NCBI RefSeq assembly: GCF_010731775.1
Contig: NZ_AP022590.1
Location: forward strand, 3,472,001 to 3,536,000
Direction: 5' to 3'
Length of the DNA: 64,000 bases
Source of the DNA: Mycobacterium mantenii
Lineage (GTDB): Bacteria; Actinomycetota; Actinomycetes; Mycobacteriales; Mycobacteriaceae
Part shown: positions 1 through 8,609 of the stretch, piece by piece
Numbering within the stretch: position 1 is the stretch's first letter
How the letters are laid out: each line of letters opens with the position of its first letter
The notes under the pieces: model-generated
Seen by the model: only the letters and a program-made list of their open reading frames with translations
The model's database searches: none
What the model was told of the DNA's origin: nothing
Position numbers and translations under genes: made by a program

Positions 1-485
1 CCCTTGCCCTTGTACGGGTCGGGGCGGCGCAGACGGCGGATGTTCGCCGAGATCTGGCCGACCTTCTGCTTGTCGATCCCGGTGATGGAAAACTTCGTCG
101 GCGACTGGACGGCGAACGTGATGCCGTCCGGAGCCTCGATCACCACGGGGTGGCTGTAGCCCAATGCGAACTCGAGGTTGGAGCCCTTGAGCTGCACCCG
201 GTAACCGACGCCGAAGATCTCCATCTTGGTGGTGTACCCCTCGGTCACGCCGGTGACCAGGTTGGACACCAGGGTGCGCGACAGTCCGTGCAGCGAGCGG
301 TTGCGCCGCTCGTCGTTGGGACGGGCGACCACGATCGCGCCATCGTCGTTGCGCGACACGGTGATCGGCTCGGCCACCGTCAGATCCAGGGCGCCCTTGG
401 GTCCCTTCACCGACACCTTCTGACCGTCGATCGTCACGTCGACTCCGGACGGGACTGGAACCGGCTGCTTACCAATGCGAGACAT
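1..485 (-). CDS. rplF: 50S ribosomal protein L6 (C-terminus cut by window edge)
   Basis: Large-subunit protein L6, which sits near the base of the L7/L12 stalk by the sarcin-ricin loop. Reading leftward from an ATG at 483-485, the protein begins [17 protein letters not shown] and runs about 161 codons to the window edge. The family is usually about 179 residues, so roughly the last 18 are missing. The second-half L6 signature [16 protein letters not shown] region, followed by [10 protein letters not shown], is intact. It is the sixth gene of an rplN-rplX-rplE-rpsN-rpsH-rplF operon, 23 bases after rpsH. Identity is certain from sequence and operon order. Confidence 0.97.
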   Translation of the reverse strand, partial: MSRIGKQPVPVPSGVDVTIDGQKVSVKGPKGALDLTVAEPITVSRNDDGAIVVARPNDERRNRSLHGLSRTLVSNLVTGVTEGYTTKMEIFGVGYRVQLKGSNLEFALGYSHPVVIEAPDGITFAVQSPTKFSITGIDKQKVGQISANIRRLRRPDPYKGK

Positions 486-508
486 AGTCTTTCGTTACCT
501 CCCCGCCC

Positions 509-907
509 TTACCAGACGTACGCGAGGACTTCGCCGCCCACGCCCTGTCGGGCTGCCTGGCGGTCGGTCAGCAGACCCGAGGAGGTGGAGATGATCGCCA
601 CACCCAGGCCACCGAGCACGCGCGGCAGATTGGTGGATTTCGCGTACACCCGCAGACCGGGTTTGGACACGCGGCGCAGGCCGGCGATGCTTCGCTCCCT
701 GCTCGGCCCGTACTTGAGCTGAACGATCAGCGACTTGCCGACCCGAGCATCCTCGGTCCGGAAGTCGGTGATGTAGCCCTCGCTCTTGAGGATCTGGGCG
801 ATGTTTGCCTTGATCTTGGAGTGCGGCAACGTCACCTCGTCGTGATACGCCGAATTGGCGTTGCGCAGACGTGTCAAGAAGTCTGCGATCGGGTCCGTCA
901 TGGTCAT
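509..907 (-). CDS. rpsH: 30S ribosomal protein S8
   Basis: Small-subunit protein S8, which binds helix 21 of 16S rRNA and in many bacteria autoregulates this operon. The 132-residue protein starts [18 protein letters not shown] and ends GGEVLAYVW, with the conserved S8 C-terminal block around [13 protein letters not shown]. Length matches the family. It lies between rpsN and rplF in the usual order. The 139-base gap upstream, to rpsN, is the largest gap in this operon and shows no other coding potential. Confidence 0.98.
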   Translation of the reverse strand: MTMTDPIADFLTRLRNANSAYHDEVTLPHSKIKANIAQILKSEGYITDFRTEDARVGKSLIVQLKYGPSRERSIAGLRRVSKPGLRVYAKSTNLPRVLGGLGVAIISTSSGLLTDRQAARQGVGGEVLAYVW

Positions 908-1046
908 CGAGCGCCACTCCTCTTCATCGCTGCGCTCTGCATCGTCGTTGTCGCAGTCATGACAGTGTCTGTCACCTTCCTCGCGATGGTTCCCGGTCCG
1001 GGCCTGTCGCGCACCTTTTCTGGGTTGGTCTTACGGGTTGGGGCTG

Positions 1047-1232
1047 TTACCAGCTGCTCTTCTGCACGCCGGGCAGTTCGCCCGCGTGCGCCATCTCGCG
1101 CAGGCAGATCCGGCACAGGCCGAATTTGCGGAAGACCGCGCGCGGGCGGCCGCACCTGTTGCAACGCGTGTAGCCGCGCACCGCGAACTTCGGCTTGCGT
1201 GCGGCCTTGTTGACCAGTGCCTTCTTTGCCAT
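1047..1232 (-). CDS. rpsN: 30S ribosomal protein S14, zinc-binding type
   Basis: A 61-residue S14 of the short type Z form. It has two CxxC pairs (CNRC and CRIC) that should bind one zinc ion. Mycobacteria also carry a zinc-free, longer S14 paralogue elsewhere under zinc control, so this is the housekeeping copy. It begins [16 protein letters not shown] and lies 4 bases after the rplE stop, so translation is probably coupled. Confidence 0.98.
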   Translation of the reverse strand: MAKKALVNKAARKPKFAVRGYTRCNRCGRPRAVFRKFGLCRICLREMAHAGELPGVQKSSW

Positions 1233-1236
1233 CTAC

Positions 1237-1809
1237 TCAGTTCTCCTTGAACGGAAAGCCGAGGGCCCGCAACAGCGCTCGTCCTTCGTCGTCAGTCGTC
1301 GCCGAGGTGACGACGTTGATGTCCATGCCGCGGACCCGGTCGATCTTGTCCACGTCGATCTCGTGGAACACCGACTGCTCAGCCAGGCCGAAGGTGTAGT
1401 TGCCGACACCGTCGAACTGCTTGGGCGAAAGCCCGCGGAAGTCGCGGATACGGGGCAGCGCGATCGAGGTGAGACGGTCCAGGAACTCCCACATCCGGTC
1501 CCCGCGCAGGGTGACCCGCGCACCGATCGGCATGCCCTCACGCAGCTTGAACTGGGCGATGGACTTGCGTGCGCGGCGGATTTCGGGCCGCTGCCCGGTG
1601 ATCGCCGCCAAGTCGGTGACCGCGCCGTTGATCAACTTCGCGTCCCGCGCCGCGTCGCCGACACCCATGTTGACGACGACCTTGGTCACCGTTGGGATCT
1701 GCATGACATTGGCGTAGCCGAACTGCTGCTGCAACGAATCACGAATCTCGCTGCGGTAGCGCTCTTTCAGGCGCGGCTGAACCTTTTCTTTAGCCTCTGC
1801 TGTGGTCAT
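1237..1809 (-). CDS. rplE: 50S ribosomal protein L5
   Basis: Large-subunit protein L5 of the central protuberance, which binds 5S rRNA and contacts P-site tRNA. The 190-residue protein has the family core [20 protein letters not shown] and the motif [16 protein letters not shown] start at 1807-1809, 1 base after the rplX stop at 1811. Full length for the family. Confidence 0.98.
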   Translation of the reverse strand: MTTAEAKEKVQPRLKERYRSEIRDSLQQQFGYANVMQIPTVTKVVVNMGVGDAARDAKLINGAVTDLAAITGQRPEIRRARKSIAQFKLREGMPIGARVTLRGDRMWEFLDRLTSIALPRIRDFRGLSPKQFDGVGNYTFGLAEQSVFHEIDVDKIDRVRGMDINVVTSATTDDEGRALLRALGFPFKEN

Positions 1810-1810
1810 G

Positions 1811-2128
1811 CTAGATGTCCTTGCCGTTGCGCTTGGAGATACGAACCCGCTTGCCGGTCTCCTCGTCGAGCCGGTAACCGACGCGGGCCGGCTTACCGTC
1901 CGAGTCGACGACCATCACGTTGGAGACGTGGATGGGGGCTTCCTGGGTGACGATGCCGCCCGACTGCGCTCCGCGTTGGTTGGTCGAAATCGCGGTGTGC
2001 TTCTTGATCCGGTTGACGCCCTCGACCAGCACTCGGTCGCGTTCCGGATAAGCCTGCAGCACCTTGCCTTTGGCGCCCTTGTCCTTGCCGGCGATGACCA
2101 GGACGGTGTCGCCTTTGCGGACCTTCAT
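1811..2128 (-). CDS. rplX: 50S ribosomal protein L24
   Basis: L24 is an assembly initiator that binds the 5' end of 23S rRNA near the exit tunnel. The 105-residue protein begins [20 protein letters not shown], the KOW motif typical of L24, and ends [10 protein letters not shown]. It starts directly after the rplN stop and ends 1 base before the rplE start, so the three genes are packed for coupled translation. Confidence 0.98.
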   Translation of the reverse strand: MKVRKGDTVLVIAGKDKGAKGKVLQAYPERDRVLVEGVNRIKKHTAISTNQRGAQSGGIVTQEAPIHVSNVMVVDSDGKPARVGYRLDEETGKRVRISKRNGKDI

Positions 2129-2497
2129 TTACAAAACCTCCGGGGCAAGCGAGATGATCTTCATGAACCGCTTCTCGCGCAGTTCGCGACCCACCGGCCC
2201 GAAGATGCGCGTCCCGCGCGGGTCGTTGTCGGGCTTGATGATCACCGCGGCGTTCTCGTCGAACTTGATGTAGCTGCCGTCGGGACGCCGGCGCTCCTTG
2301 ACCGTGCGCACCACGACGGCTTTGACGACATCCCCACGCTTGACGTTGCCGCCGGGGATGGCGTCCTTGACGGTCGCGACGATGACATCACCGATGCCGG
2401 CGTAGCGTCGCGACGAACCGCCGAGCACACGGATGCACAAGATCTCCTTGGCGCCGGTGTTGTCGGCGACCTTCAGTCGCGATTCCTGCTGAATCAC
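2129..2497 (-). CDS. rplN: 50S ribosomal protein L14
   Basis: L14 lies at the subunit interface and forms bridges to 16S rRNA. I place the start at the GTG at 2495-2497, preceded by the ribosome site AGGAGAT. This gives 122 residues beginning (M)[17 protein letters not shown], the normal L14 length. The frame stays open upstream but the extra residues do not look like L14. It is the first gene of this operon. About 160 bases upstream there is a good sigma-A-type promoter (2659-2687), consistent with this block being transcribed separately from the S10 operon. Confidence 0.97.
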
Positions 2498-2658
2498 TCG
2501 ATCTCCTGACGTGGTTGCGTGTGCACGGCAGGAGAACCCACCGGGGTGGGCATTCGGCGGGCATGACCCACCAAAAACCTGACGTGCGCGGTCTCTGTCG
2601 CCGAAGGGCACGCGGGGCCGATTCACACCGGCCGAGGTCTGCCCAAGGCAACCCCTAG

Positions 2659-2687
2659 AGTCTAGGGGACGACCAGCTCAGAGCCAA
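2659..2687 (-). promoter_or_regulatory. Sigma-A-type promoter of the rplN operon
   Basis: On the minus strand, TTGGCT (2682-2687) and TAGACT (2659-2664) are separated by exactly 17 bases, matching mycobacterial sigma-A hexamers. The -10 hexamer is embedded in a perfect inverted repeat, CCCCTAGA-C-TCTAGGGG on the minus strand (2652-2668). The 328-base gap 2498-2825 holds no other convincing gene. The promoter gives the rplN operon its own start, now separated from the S10 operon by the accessory island. Confidence 0.6.
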
Positions 2688-2825
2688 ATTCTGCTCACCG
2701 GCGATCGAGATCGGCCGGGTCTTCATCAAATGGTGGCACCGAATCGCTGAGGATCACGTCAGCGGAACGCTCTTGAACAGCGGAAACGTCTGCTGAGCCG
2801 CGAGCTGAGAACTAGACTTCCGGCA

Positions 2826-4088
2826 ATGTTCTCGGAGACGCGCTATGCGATGAACGGGAACTTGCGCGTCGTTTACCGGGCGTCTGCCCAGGGTGAGGCC
2901 GAGCTGCCGTTGCTCAGGGCTGGCCGGAGTTTATGACGTCGCTCGGTCGGATGATTTTTTCGATCAGCCGGGCACCGGTGTATCCGACCCTCCTGACCCC
3001 CGCACGATGCCGAAACCGGAGCAATGGGCCGACAGCATCACAGCGGTGCTCGATGACATCGGCAGTTGCGAATCCGTGCTTCTCGCCAACACATCCGCCG
3101 TGGCGCCTGCGGCGCTGTTCTCCGCGACACACCCGTCCCGCACGACCGCACTCGTCATACTCGAGGGCTTCGCGGACCCTTTCGGCTCCCCTGCCGATGG
3201 ATGGACGCTCGAGCAGAGCGAAGCCGCAGTGGTTGCTATGTGGGGAACAGGCGAGTAACACCACGTCATCAATCCGGACATGCCATGGAACGAGGAGATC
3301 CGGGCGAGCCTTGCCCGTGTCGAACGCTTGGCCGTGAGTCCGAAAACCCTGGGGTCATACTGCCACTGAGCAGCCGAACGGACGCGCGGTCAATCCTTTC
3401 AACCATTCGTGTGCCGACCGTCGTTCTTCACCACGCCGACGACCCAATGATTCCCGCCGCGACGGGCAAGTACATCGCCGACCACATTCCGCGCGCGAAA
3501 TACGTTGAGCTGCCGGGCCGCAACGTGTACCACTTCGTCGAACCGGACTGGCGCGCGTCCTTCCGAGAGGTCGCCGAGTTCCTCACCGGGCACCAGACTG
3601 ACGTCGCCGATGATCGGGTACTTGCCACGGTGTTGTTCACCGACATCGTGGATTCGACGCGTAGGGCCGCGGCGATGGGCGACCGGGACTGGCACGCGCT
3701 GCTCGACGCGCACGCCGCCATCGTGCGGTCACAGCTGGCTCGCTTTCGGGGCCGCGAGGTCAGCACAGCCGGAGACGGGTTCCTGGCTATGTTCGACGGT
3801 CCCCAACGAGCGATCCGCTGCGCCATGGCAATTCGCGACGCGGTGCAGGCACTCGGTATCGAGGTGCGCGCCGTGTTGCACACGGGCGAGTGCGAGGTCC
3901 GCAGCGACGATATCGGTGGGATCGCCGTGCAGATCGGCGCGCGGGTCAGCGCTTTGGCCGGGCCGAACGAGGTGCTGGTGTCCAGCACGCTGCACGACCT
4001 GTTGATCGGGTCAGGCCTCGAGTTCATCGAGCGTGGCTCCCACCAGCTCAAGGGCGTGCCCGGTGAATGGCGCCTCTTCGCCGGCTAG
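2826..4088 (+). pseudogene. Decayed alpha/beta hydrolase-adenylate cyclase fusion
   Basis: The reconstructed product is an alpha/beta hydrolase domain followed by a class III nucleotide cyclase domain, a fusion common in mycobacteria. It opens at ATG 2826 (MFSETRYAMNGNLRVVYR) and is then broken repeatedly. There is an apparent loss of about 30 codons and a frameshift near 2912. A second frameshift lies in a run of six T (2955-2960) where seven would keep the frame (GRMI then FFDQPGTG). A TAA stop at 3256-3258 interrupts WGTGE and HHVINPDMPWNEE, and another frameshift lies near 3350. The cyclase half from about 3600 is intact, with LFTDIVDST, STAGDGFLAMFD and a normal end EWRLFAG, so a C-terminal fragment could still be translated. 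Its stop overlaps the stop of the convergent HNH gene in CTAG. Confidence 0.85.
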
Positions 4089-5551
4089 AAAGGCGGCGGA
4101 TCATCCTCGCCGTCGGCCGGTGATGCGGGACCGATGCAGGCGGACTCGCGCTCTCGGCGTTTCGTTTGCCGGGCGTTGCGATTGTGCTTGCGCTCGACCG
4201 CAATTCGCGCGGCCCGGTTTTGGGCGCGGGTGCGGGTGCGCAGCGGCATCATGGCGGTGCGCTCGGCGCACGGGTCGGGTTTCAGTCCGGTGGGTAGGGG
4301 CGGGTCGCCGGTCGGGGCGCACAGGCTGGGGAACAGCAGCGCGCTGCCCGGGGTGGTGACATAGGTGTGCCCGTCGGGCAGGGTCCAGATGACCGTGCCG
4401 TCGGGCAGCTGGTGATCGCGCCATCCCCAAAATGTCTTCATCAGATGGTGACATCGACACAGCGCCTTGAGATTCGACGCGTGCGTGGGCCCGCCCTGAC
4501 CGTAGGGGATGGTGTGGTCGAGGTCGCAGGCGCTGGCCGGGCGCTCACACCCCGGGGCCCGACAGGTCAAATCCCGGCACCGCACAAAATCAGCCAACCC
4601 AGCCGAGGGGGCATACCGGGGTTCAGCGGCTGCCGGTGGGCGCAGCGGCACCAGGCGCGCCGAGGCGGCCAGCTCGGTGAGCACCTCGGCCGGCAGGAGA
4701 CCCTCCACCCCGGACACCACCGCCGGGGTGGGGCCGCGGCCTTCGACACTGGCCTGCTCGGCGACCACGTGGATCACCACATTGCCGGCGGGCGTGGCCG
4801 CACCTGCCGGACAGTCGGGCCGTCGGCAGCCGCACACCAGCCGTACTCCCCCAGCGGCCAGCACCCCCACCGCATCGGCGCGCCGCTGGACGAGGGTGCG
4901 CGGGTCGGCGTCACACACGGTGGCGGCCAACTCCGTCAAGCGCCGGTCCAGGGCCTGACCGTCGGGGCCGAACACGCTGCCGCTGACCCAGGCCATCCCC
5001 GACTCGTTGGCCAGCACGTCCACAAAACGATCGCTGATCGCTTGCTGGGCCCGGCGCACCGCATCGCCATCCACGGCGGCCACCACCCGGTCCACCGCGG
5101 CGGCCAACCCACCGCGGGTCAGCGAGGGGCGTCGCGACAACAGCGCCGCCAACTGCGCGTCCACCTTCGCCAGCACCTCGGGGTCATCGATCAGATCAGT
5201 GCGAAACACGATCGTCTGAAACGCCCGATAATCGATGCGGCCGGCCTGAAACACCTCACCCACCCGCGGCACCCGATCACGCATCGCCATCGCATACCGC
5301 AAATAGCTATGCCCCATCGCCACGCTGCACCCCAACGCCGCCCCCAGCTGCGCGGCCACCACCTCCCACGCATCGGCCGACCAGTCCGCGCACTCCCCGG
5401 ACTGCCGACAGCACAACACCAGCAACTCCCCGGCAGGCACCAACCGCCCCGCGGCCGCGCGCGCCTCGGCACGCCCGGCTCGCGCACCCGATCCAGCAAC
5501 GCCGACGACTCCAGCGTCGGACGCGACGCATACCACCACTCGAACATACAT
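4085..5551 (-). CDS. DUF222/HNH endonuclease (13E12 repeat family)
   Basis: A 488-codon frame encoding the DUF222 plus HNH architecture of mycobacterial REP13E12 elements. The HNH core is clear: CRDLTCRAPGCERP, then DLDHTIPYGQGG, then CRCHHLMKTFWGW. Such genes are repeated mobile-like units, and REP13E12 copies serve as integration sites for the phiRv1 prophage. The N-terminus looks frame-slipped. The family-like start MFEWWYASRPTLESSALLD begins at 5547 in a different frame. It joins the main frame only if one G is added near 5480, in the GCGCGAG-CCGGG region. The alternative ATG at 5551 gives an unusual first 23 residues (MYVRVVVCVASDAG). It is either a recent frameshift or an alternative N-terminus. 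Active function is uncertain. Confidence 0.85.
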   Translation of the reverse strand: MYVRVVVCVASDAGVVGVAGSGARAGRAEARAAAGRLVPAGELLVLCCRQSGECADWSADAWEVVAAQLGAALGCSVAMGHSYLRYAMAMRDRVPRVGEVFQAGRIDYRAFQTIVFRTDLIDDPEVLAKVDAQLAALLSRRPSLTRGGLAAAVDRVVAAVDGDAVRRAQQAISDRFVDVLANESGMAWVSGSVFGPDGQALDRRLTELAATVCDADPRTLVQRRADAVGVLAAGGVRLVCGCRRPDCPAGAATPAGNVVIHVVAEQASVEGRGPTPAVVSGVEGLLPAEVLTELAASARLVPLRPPAAAEPRYAPSAGLADFVRCRDLTCRAPGCERPASACDLDHTIPYGQGGPTHASNLKALCRCHHLMKTFWGWRDHQLPDGTVIWTLPDGHTYVTTPGSALLFPSLCAPTGDPPLPTGLKPDPCAERTAMMPLRTRTRAQNRAARIAVERKHNRNARQTKRRERESACIGPASPADGEDDPPPF

Positions 5552-5596
5552 TCGATCATCCCACGCCGGTCCGACACCCGGCTCCGACAGTCAGTC

Positions 5597-6330
5597 GCCT
5601 GATCGATCCAGGAACCGGGCGGCGGCGCCCCGGGCAGGATGTTGCGCAGCGGGACGATTGCGAACAGGTTCGCGGCATACCAGGTGGCGAACGGCGGCAG
5701 GAATTTCCGTCTGCCCAGCGCCATCGGAATTGCGACCAGCAGTGCCAGGGTGGGCAGGGCTGATCAGCACCAGGCAGATACCGAGGTCGAAGATCAGCGG
5801 ACCCTTGGCCCGCTTCAGGGTGATGACGACGTTGCCGTTGTCGGTCGCGCCGGGTGGGCAGCGCGGTCGAGTCGGCTGAGTTGGGCCGGCGCCTTGCCCT
5901 TCGGGTATTGCAGATCCCCCAAATCGCTTGTGGGATAAAGACGTACCGCGACGTCATTGGCCATAACGTCAAACGGTTGTCGTACTGCGGAACTCCGGGA
6001 TAGGCGAGCACCTCGACGGAGAGACGGTTCGTCGACCGGCTTCAACTCTTCGAGGCGCAGCTGGACGATCGTGGCATCGCCCCCGCCCTAACTCAGATCC
6101 AGCGGTGGCAGTGGGCCTTCCGAGCGCTGCAGAAAATGCACACCGAAAAGGGACAGGACATAGACGACGATGACGCCCGCGAGGATGACGACACCGATCG
6201 CGATCCGCGGCGCCTCGCGCTTTTTCTTTGCGGGCGTGACCACCGCCAGCAATCGTCCAGCGGGACACCGGAGGGCTTGCTGACGTCGGACCGGCGCCGC
6301 TGGCGAGATCCGGCCGGAACGGGGTGGCAC
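5597..6330 (-). pseudogene. Decayed DUF4436 membrane protein (copy 1)
   Basis: Remnant of a third DUF4436 gene, recognisable by comparison with the two intact copies at 7397 and 9675. It keeps the N-terminal membrane helix (VILAGVIVVYVLSLFGVHFL), then a TAG stop at 6088-6090. The middle follows (VAVRLYPTSDLGDLQYP), then an internal loss of about 60 codons. The C-terminal pieces (RAKGPLIFDLGICLVL and ALGRRKFLPPFATWYA) fall in changing frames. The match stops abruptly after GSWIDQA at about 5600, where the flank of the 13E12-type gene begins, so the last membrane helix is missing. This suggests that element truncated the 3' end. Confidence 0.85.
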
Positions 6331-6484
6331 GTGGTCAGATGTTAGAGAATGCCAGGGCCCGCCGCGCGGCGAAATTCACTGCCCAGAAAGGCAGCAGGCG
6401 CCCGTCGCCCACCGGCCATGCGGCGTTAACTTCACCGGCCGACGTCGTCGGCACCCAACCGGACGACCCAGCGCCTCGAGTTTG

Positions 6485-7375
6485 CTAACCCGATGCCGGA
6501 TCCGTTACGCAGCGAAACCCGATGTGCGTCGTCGCGGAGTCCTGCGATTGCGGTGACCGGGCCGCCGGACGGTAACGGTGGCAGTACTCCGGCGCGCACA
6601 GGTGGCTGCCGCCCTTCAACGTCTGGTTGACGGACGGGTCGGCGGGACCCGACGGGGTGCAGCAGGACTTGGGCGGCTGGTCGAGCCGGTGATGTGCCGA
6701 GAATTCGGTGGCAGTCCATTCCCACACGTTGCCGATCATGTCGACGAGCCCAAATGCGTTGGGGGCGAACGTGCCGACTGGCGACGTCCCCACCCAGCCG
6801 AGCGCCCCGTCATTACGGTACGGGAAGCTGCCCTGCCAGGTGTTGGCCATCAGCCGGCCACCGCTCCTGGCCTCATCACCCCACGAGTACGTCGTCGTGG
6901 AACCGGCCCGGGCGGCGTACTCCCACTCGGCCTCGGTCGGCAGCCGACGCCCCGCCCAGCGCGCATAGGCCGCGGCGTCCGGATAGGCCACCTGTACCAC
7001 CGGATGATCGCCGCGGTCCGCGGCATCGCTGTCGGGCCCGAACGGATGGCGCCAGCTCGCCCCCGGCATCCAATGCCACCATTGCCGCCAGTCGCGCAGG
7101 TCGACCGGCCCCGGCGTCGGCCGGAAAACCAATGCACCAGGGCATAAATCGTCGGGATCCGCTCCCGGATACGCCGCCGGGTCGATCGGCTGCTCGGCTA
7201 CCGTCACATACCCGGTGGCGGCGACGAATTCGGCGAACTGCGCGTTGGTCACCGGGTGCCGTTCCACCGCAATGGGACCCACCGTGACGGTGTGGATCGG
7301 CGCCTCTTCGGGGTAGAAGCTGGTCGACCCCATGCGGAATGACCCGCCAGGCAGGTCGACCAGCTCGCTCAGCAC
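6485..7375 (-). CDS. Formylglycine-generating enzyme (sulfatase activator)
   Basis: FGE/SUMF1-family oxidase, orthologous by position to Rv0712. It converts the active-site cysteine of type I sulfatases to C-alpha-formylglycine, and the likely client AtsA is encoded 3.3 kb upstream. The 296-residue protein has the family opening PGGSFRMGS, the central RRLPTEAEWEYAARAG and GNVWEWT. The two copper-binding catalytic cysteines appear as GGSHLCAPEYC (about C260 and C265), followed by the C-terminal GFRC. GTG start at 7373-7375, 21 bases after the stop of the DUF4436 gene, so the two are probably cotranscribed. It has no signal peptide, consistent with cytosolic action on unfolded sulfatase. Confidence 0.93.
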   Translation of the reverse strand: MLSELVDLPGGSFRMGSTSFYPEEAPIHTVTVGPIAVERHPVTNAQFAEFVAATGYVTVAEQPIDPAAYPGADPDDLCPGALVFRPTPGPVDLRDWRQWWHWMPGASWRHPFGPDSDAADRGDHPVVQVAYPDAAAYARWAGRRLPTEAEWEYAARAGSTTTYSWGDEARSGGRLMANTWQGSFPYRNDGALGWVGTSPVGTFAPNAFGLVDMIGNVWEWTATEFSAHHRLDQPPKSCCTPSGPADPSVNQTLKGGSHLCAPEYCHRYRPAARSPQSQDSATTHIGFRCVTDPASG

Positions 7376-7396
7376 CCCGTCAGGCTACGCCGGCCC

Positions 7397-8344
7397 CTAT
7401 TCGGATTGCCGATACCAGGTCAGCATGTAGAGAGCCATCGCCGCGACGAGCGCGATCAGCACCCAGAGCACCAGGACCTGGTCGATCCACGCACCCGGCG
7501 GCGGCGCGCCCGGAAGGAAATTCCGGATCGGGATGACGGCAAACAGCATCGCGGCGAACCACGTCACGAACGGCGGCACGAATTTCCTTCGTCCCAGGGC
7601 GATTTGGATGGCAACGGCAAGAGCCAATGCGGGCAGCGCGAAGAGGACCAGGCAAATTCCCAGGTCGAAGATCAGCGGCCCCTTGGCCCGGTGCAAGGTG
7701 ATGACGACGTTGTCGGGGCGATCCGCCTCCTGGCTGGCCTCACCGACGCGCTGAACGCTGACGTCCCAGCCGTCCAAGCCGCCGGTGACCTCGACTCGCG
7801 CGGGTATGTAATGGCGCGCATCGCCCTGGCCGACGAGCACCTCGGCGGACAGGGTGTCGGTGCTGTAGGAGTCGAACGGCCAGTTGTTCGGGTTGCCGTG
7901 TGCCTCGATGGTCGTCGCCACCTGCGCCGGCGACTTCCCGGCCGGGTACTGCAGGTCGCCCAGGTCATTCGGGGGATCCATGCGCACCGCGGTGTCGGTC
8001 GTGAGCACCTCGAGGCGTTTGTCGAACATCGACTCCTCGGGAATCACCAGCACCTTGACCGTGAGGCGGTTGGAGATGGTGTCCAGCTTTTCGAGGCGCA
8101 CCAAAACGACGGTGTCGTTGGTCGCGTTGAGGTCCGGCGGCTTGAGCGGTCCCGCGGTCTTGGCCAGCAGATGCACCCCGAACAGCGACAGGACGTAGAC
8201 CACGACAAAGCCCGCGGCGACGGCCACGGCGATGACCCCGCGTCGTTTGCGCCGCCGGTCGGGCGCGGCCGCGGGCGGAGCCGTCGCGGGTGGTTGCTCC
8301 GTCGGTGCTGGAGACGGTAGTGAGGGCGGCGCTTGATGGGTCAT
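7397..8344 (-). CDS. DUF4436 membrane protein (copy 2)
   Basis: Intact 315-residue DUF4436 protein, related to Rv0713. The start is ATG at 8342-8344, behind a GGAGGTG ribosome site. An Ala/Pro-rich cytosolic tail comes first, then one membrane helix (residues about 40-60, VVYVLSLFGVHLL). A long extracytoplasmic domain follows (VLVRLEKLDTISNRLTVKVL, DLGDLQYPAGKSPAQV, NWPFDSY). Three C-terminal helices follow, including LIFDLGICLVLFALPALAL. Function is unknown. It sits directly upstream of FGE and probably shares its transcript. Sequence similarity to copies 1 and 3 indicates local duplication. Confidence 0.9.
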   Translation of the reverse strand: MTHQAPPSLPSPAPTEQPPATAPPAAAPDRRRKRRGVIAVAVAAGFVVVYVLSLFGVHLLAKTAGPLKPPDLNATNDTVVLVRLEKLDTISNRLTVKVLVIPEESMFDKRLEVLTTDTAVRMDPPNDLGDLQYPAGKSPAQVATTIEAHGNPNNWPFDSYSTDTLSAEVLVGQGDARHYIPARVEVTGGLDGWDVSVQRVGEASQEADRPDNVVITLHRAKGPLIFDLGICLVLFALPALALAVAIQIALGRRKFVPPFVTWFAAMLFAVIPIRNFLPGAPPPGAWIDQVLVLWVLIALVAAMALYMLTWYRQSE

Positions 8345-8501
8345 CGGTGAACACCTCCGTGGGGGATCAGAGCTTTCGAGGACGGATGCTAGCGAACCCA
8401 CGATCGCTGCGGGGTGACTTCACAATCTCGTCATGTTTAGGTAATTCCCGCAATATGTCATGACGTGAGCACCGGCACAGCGAAACCACTGCGGCGGATC
8501 G

Positions 8502-8552
8502 AAAAAGCCCACCCACCGGACCGAGCAAATTTTCAACCACCCGCCGGTGGGC
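8502..8552 (-). terminator. Hairpin with U-tract, minus-strand reading
   Basis: GCCCACC...CCGG arms (8507-8519) pair with CCGGTGGGC (8544-8552). Read leftward, the stem ends in TTTTT (8502-8506). It lies between the PstS-like gene and DUF4436 copy 2 and would stop minus-strand transcripts arriving from the third DUF4436 copy and atsA. The loop is about 24 bases, so the call is tentative. Confidence 0.4.
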
Positions 8553-8609
8553 GCACCAGTTCATCCGGAATTTGTTTGCCTGTTAATCCGCAGCGGTAAC
8601 AGTCGTGGA

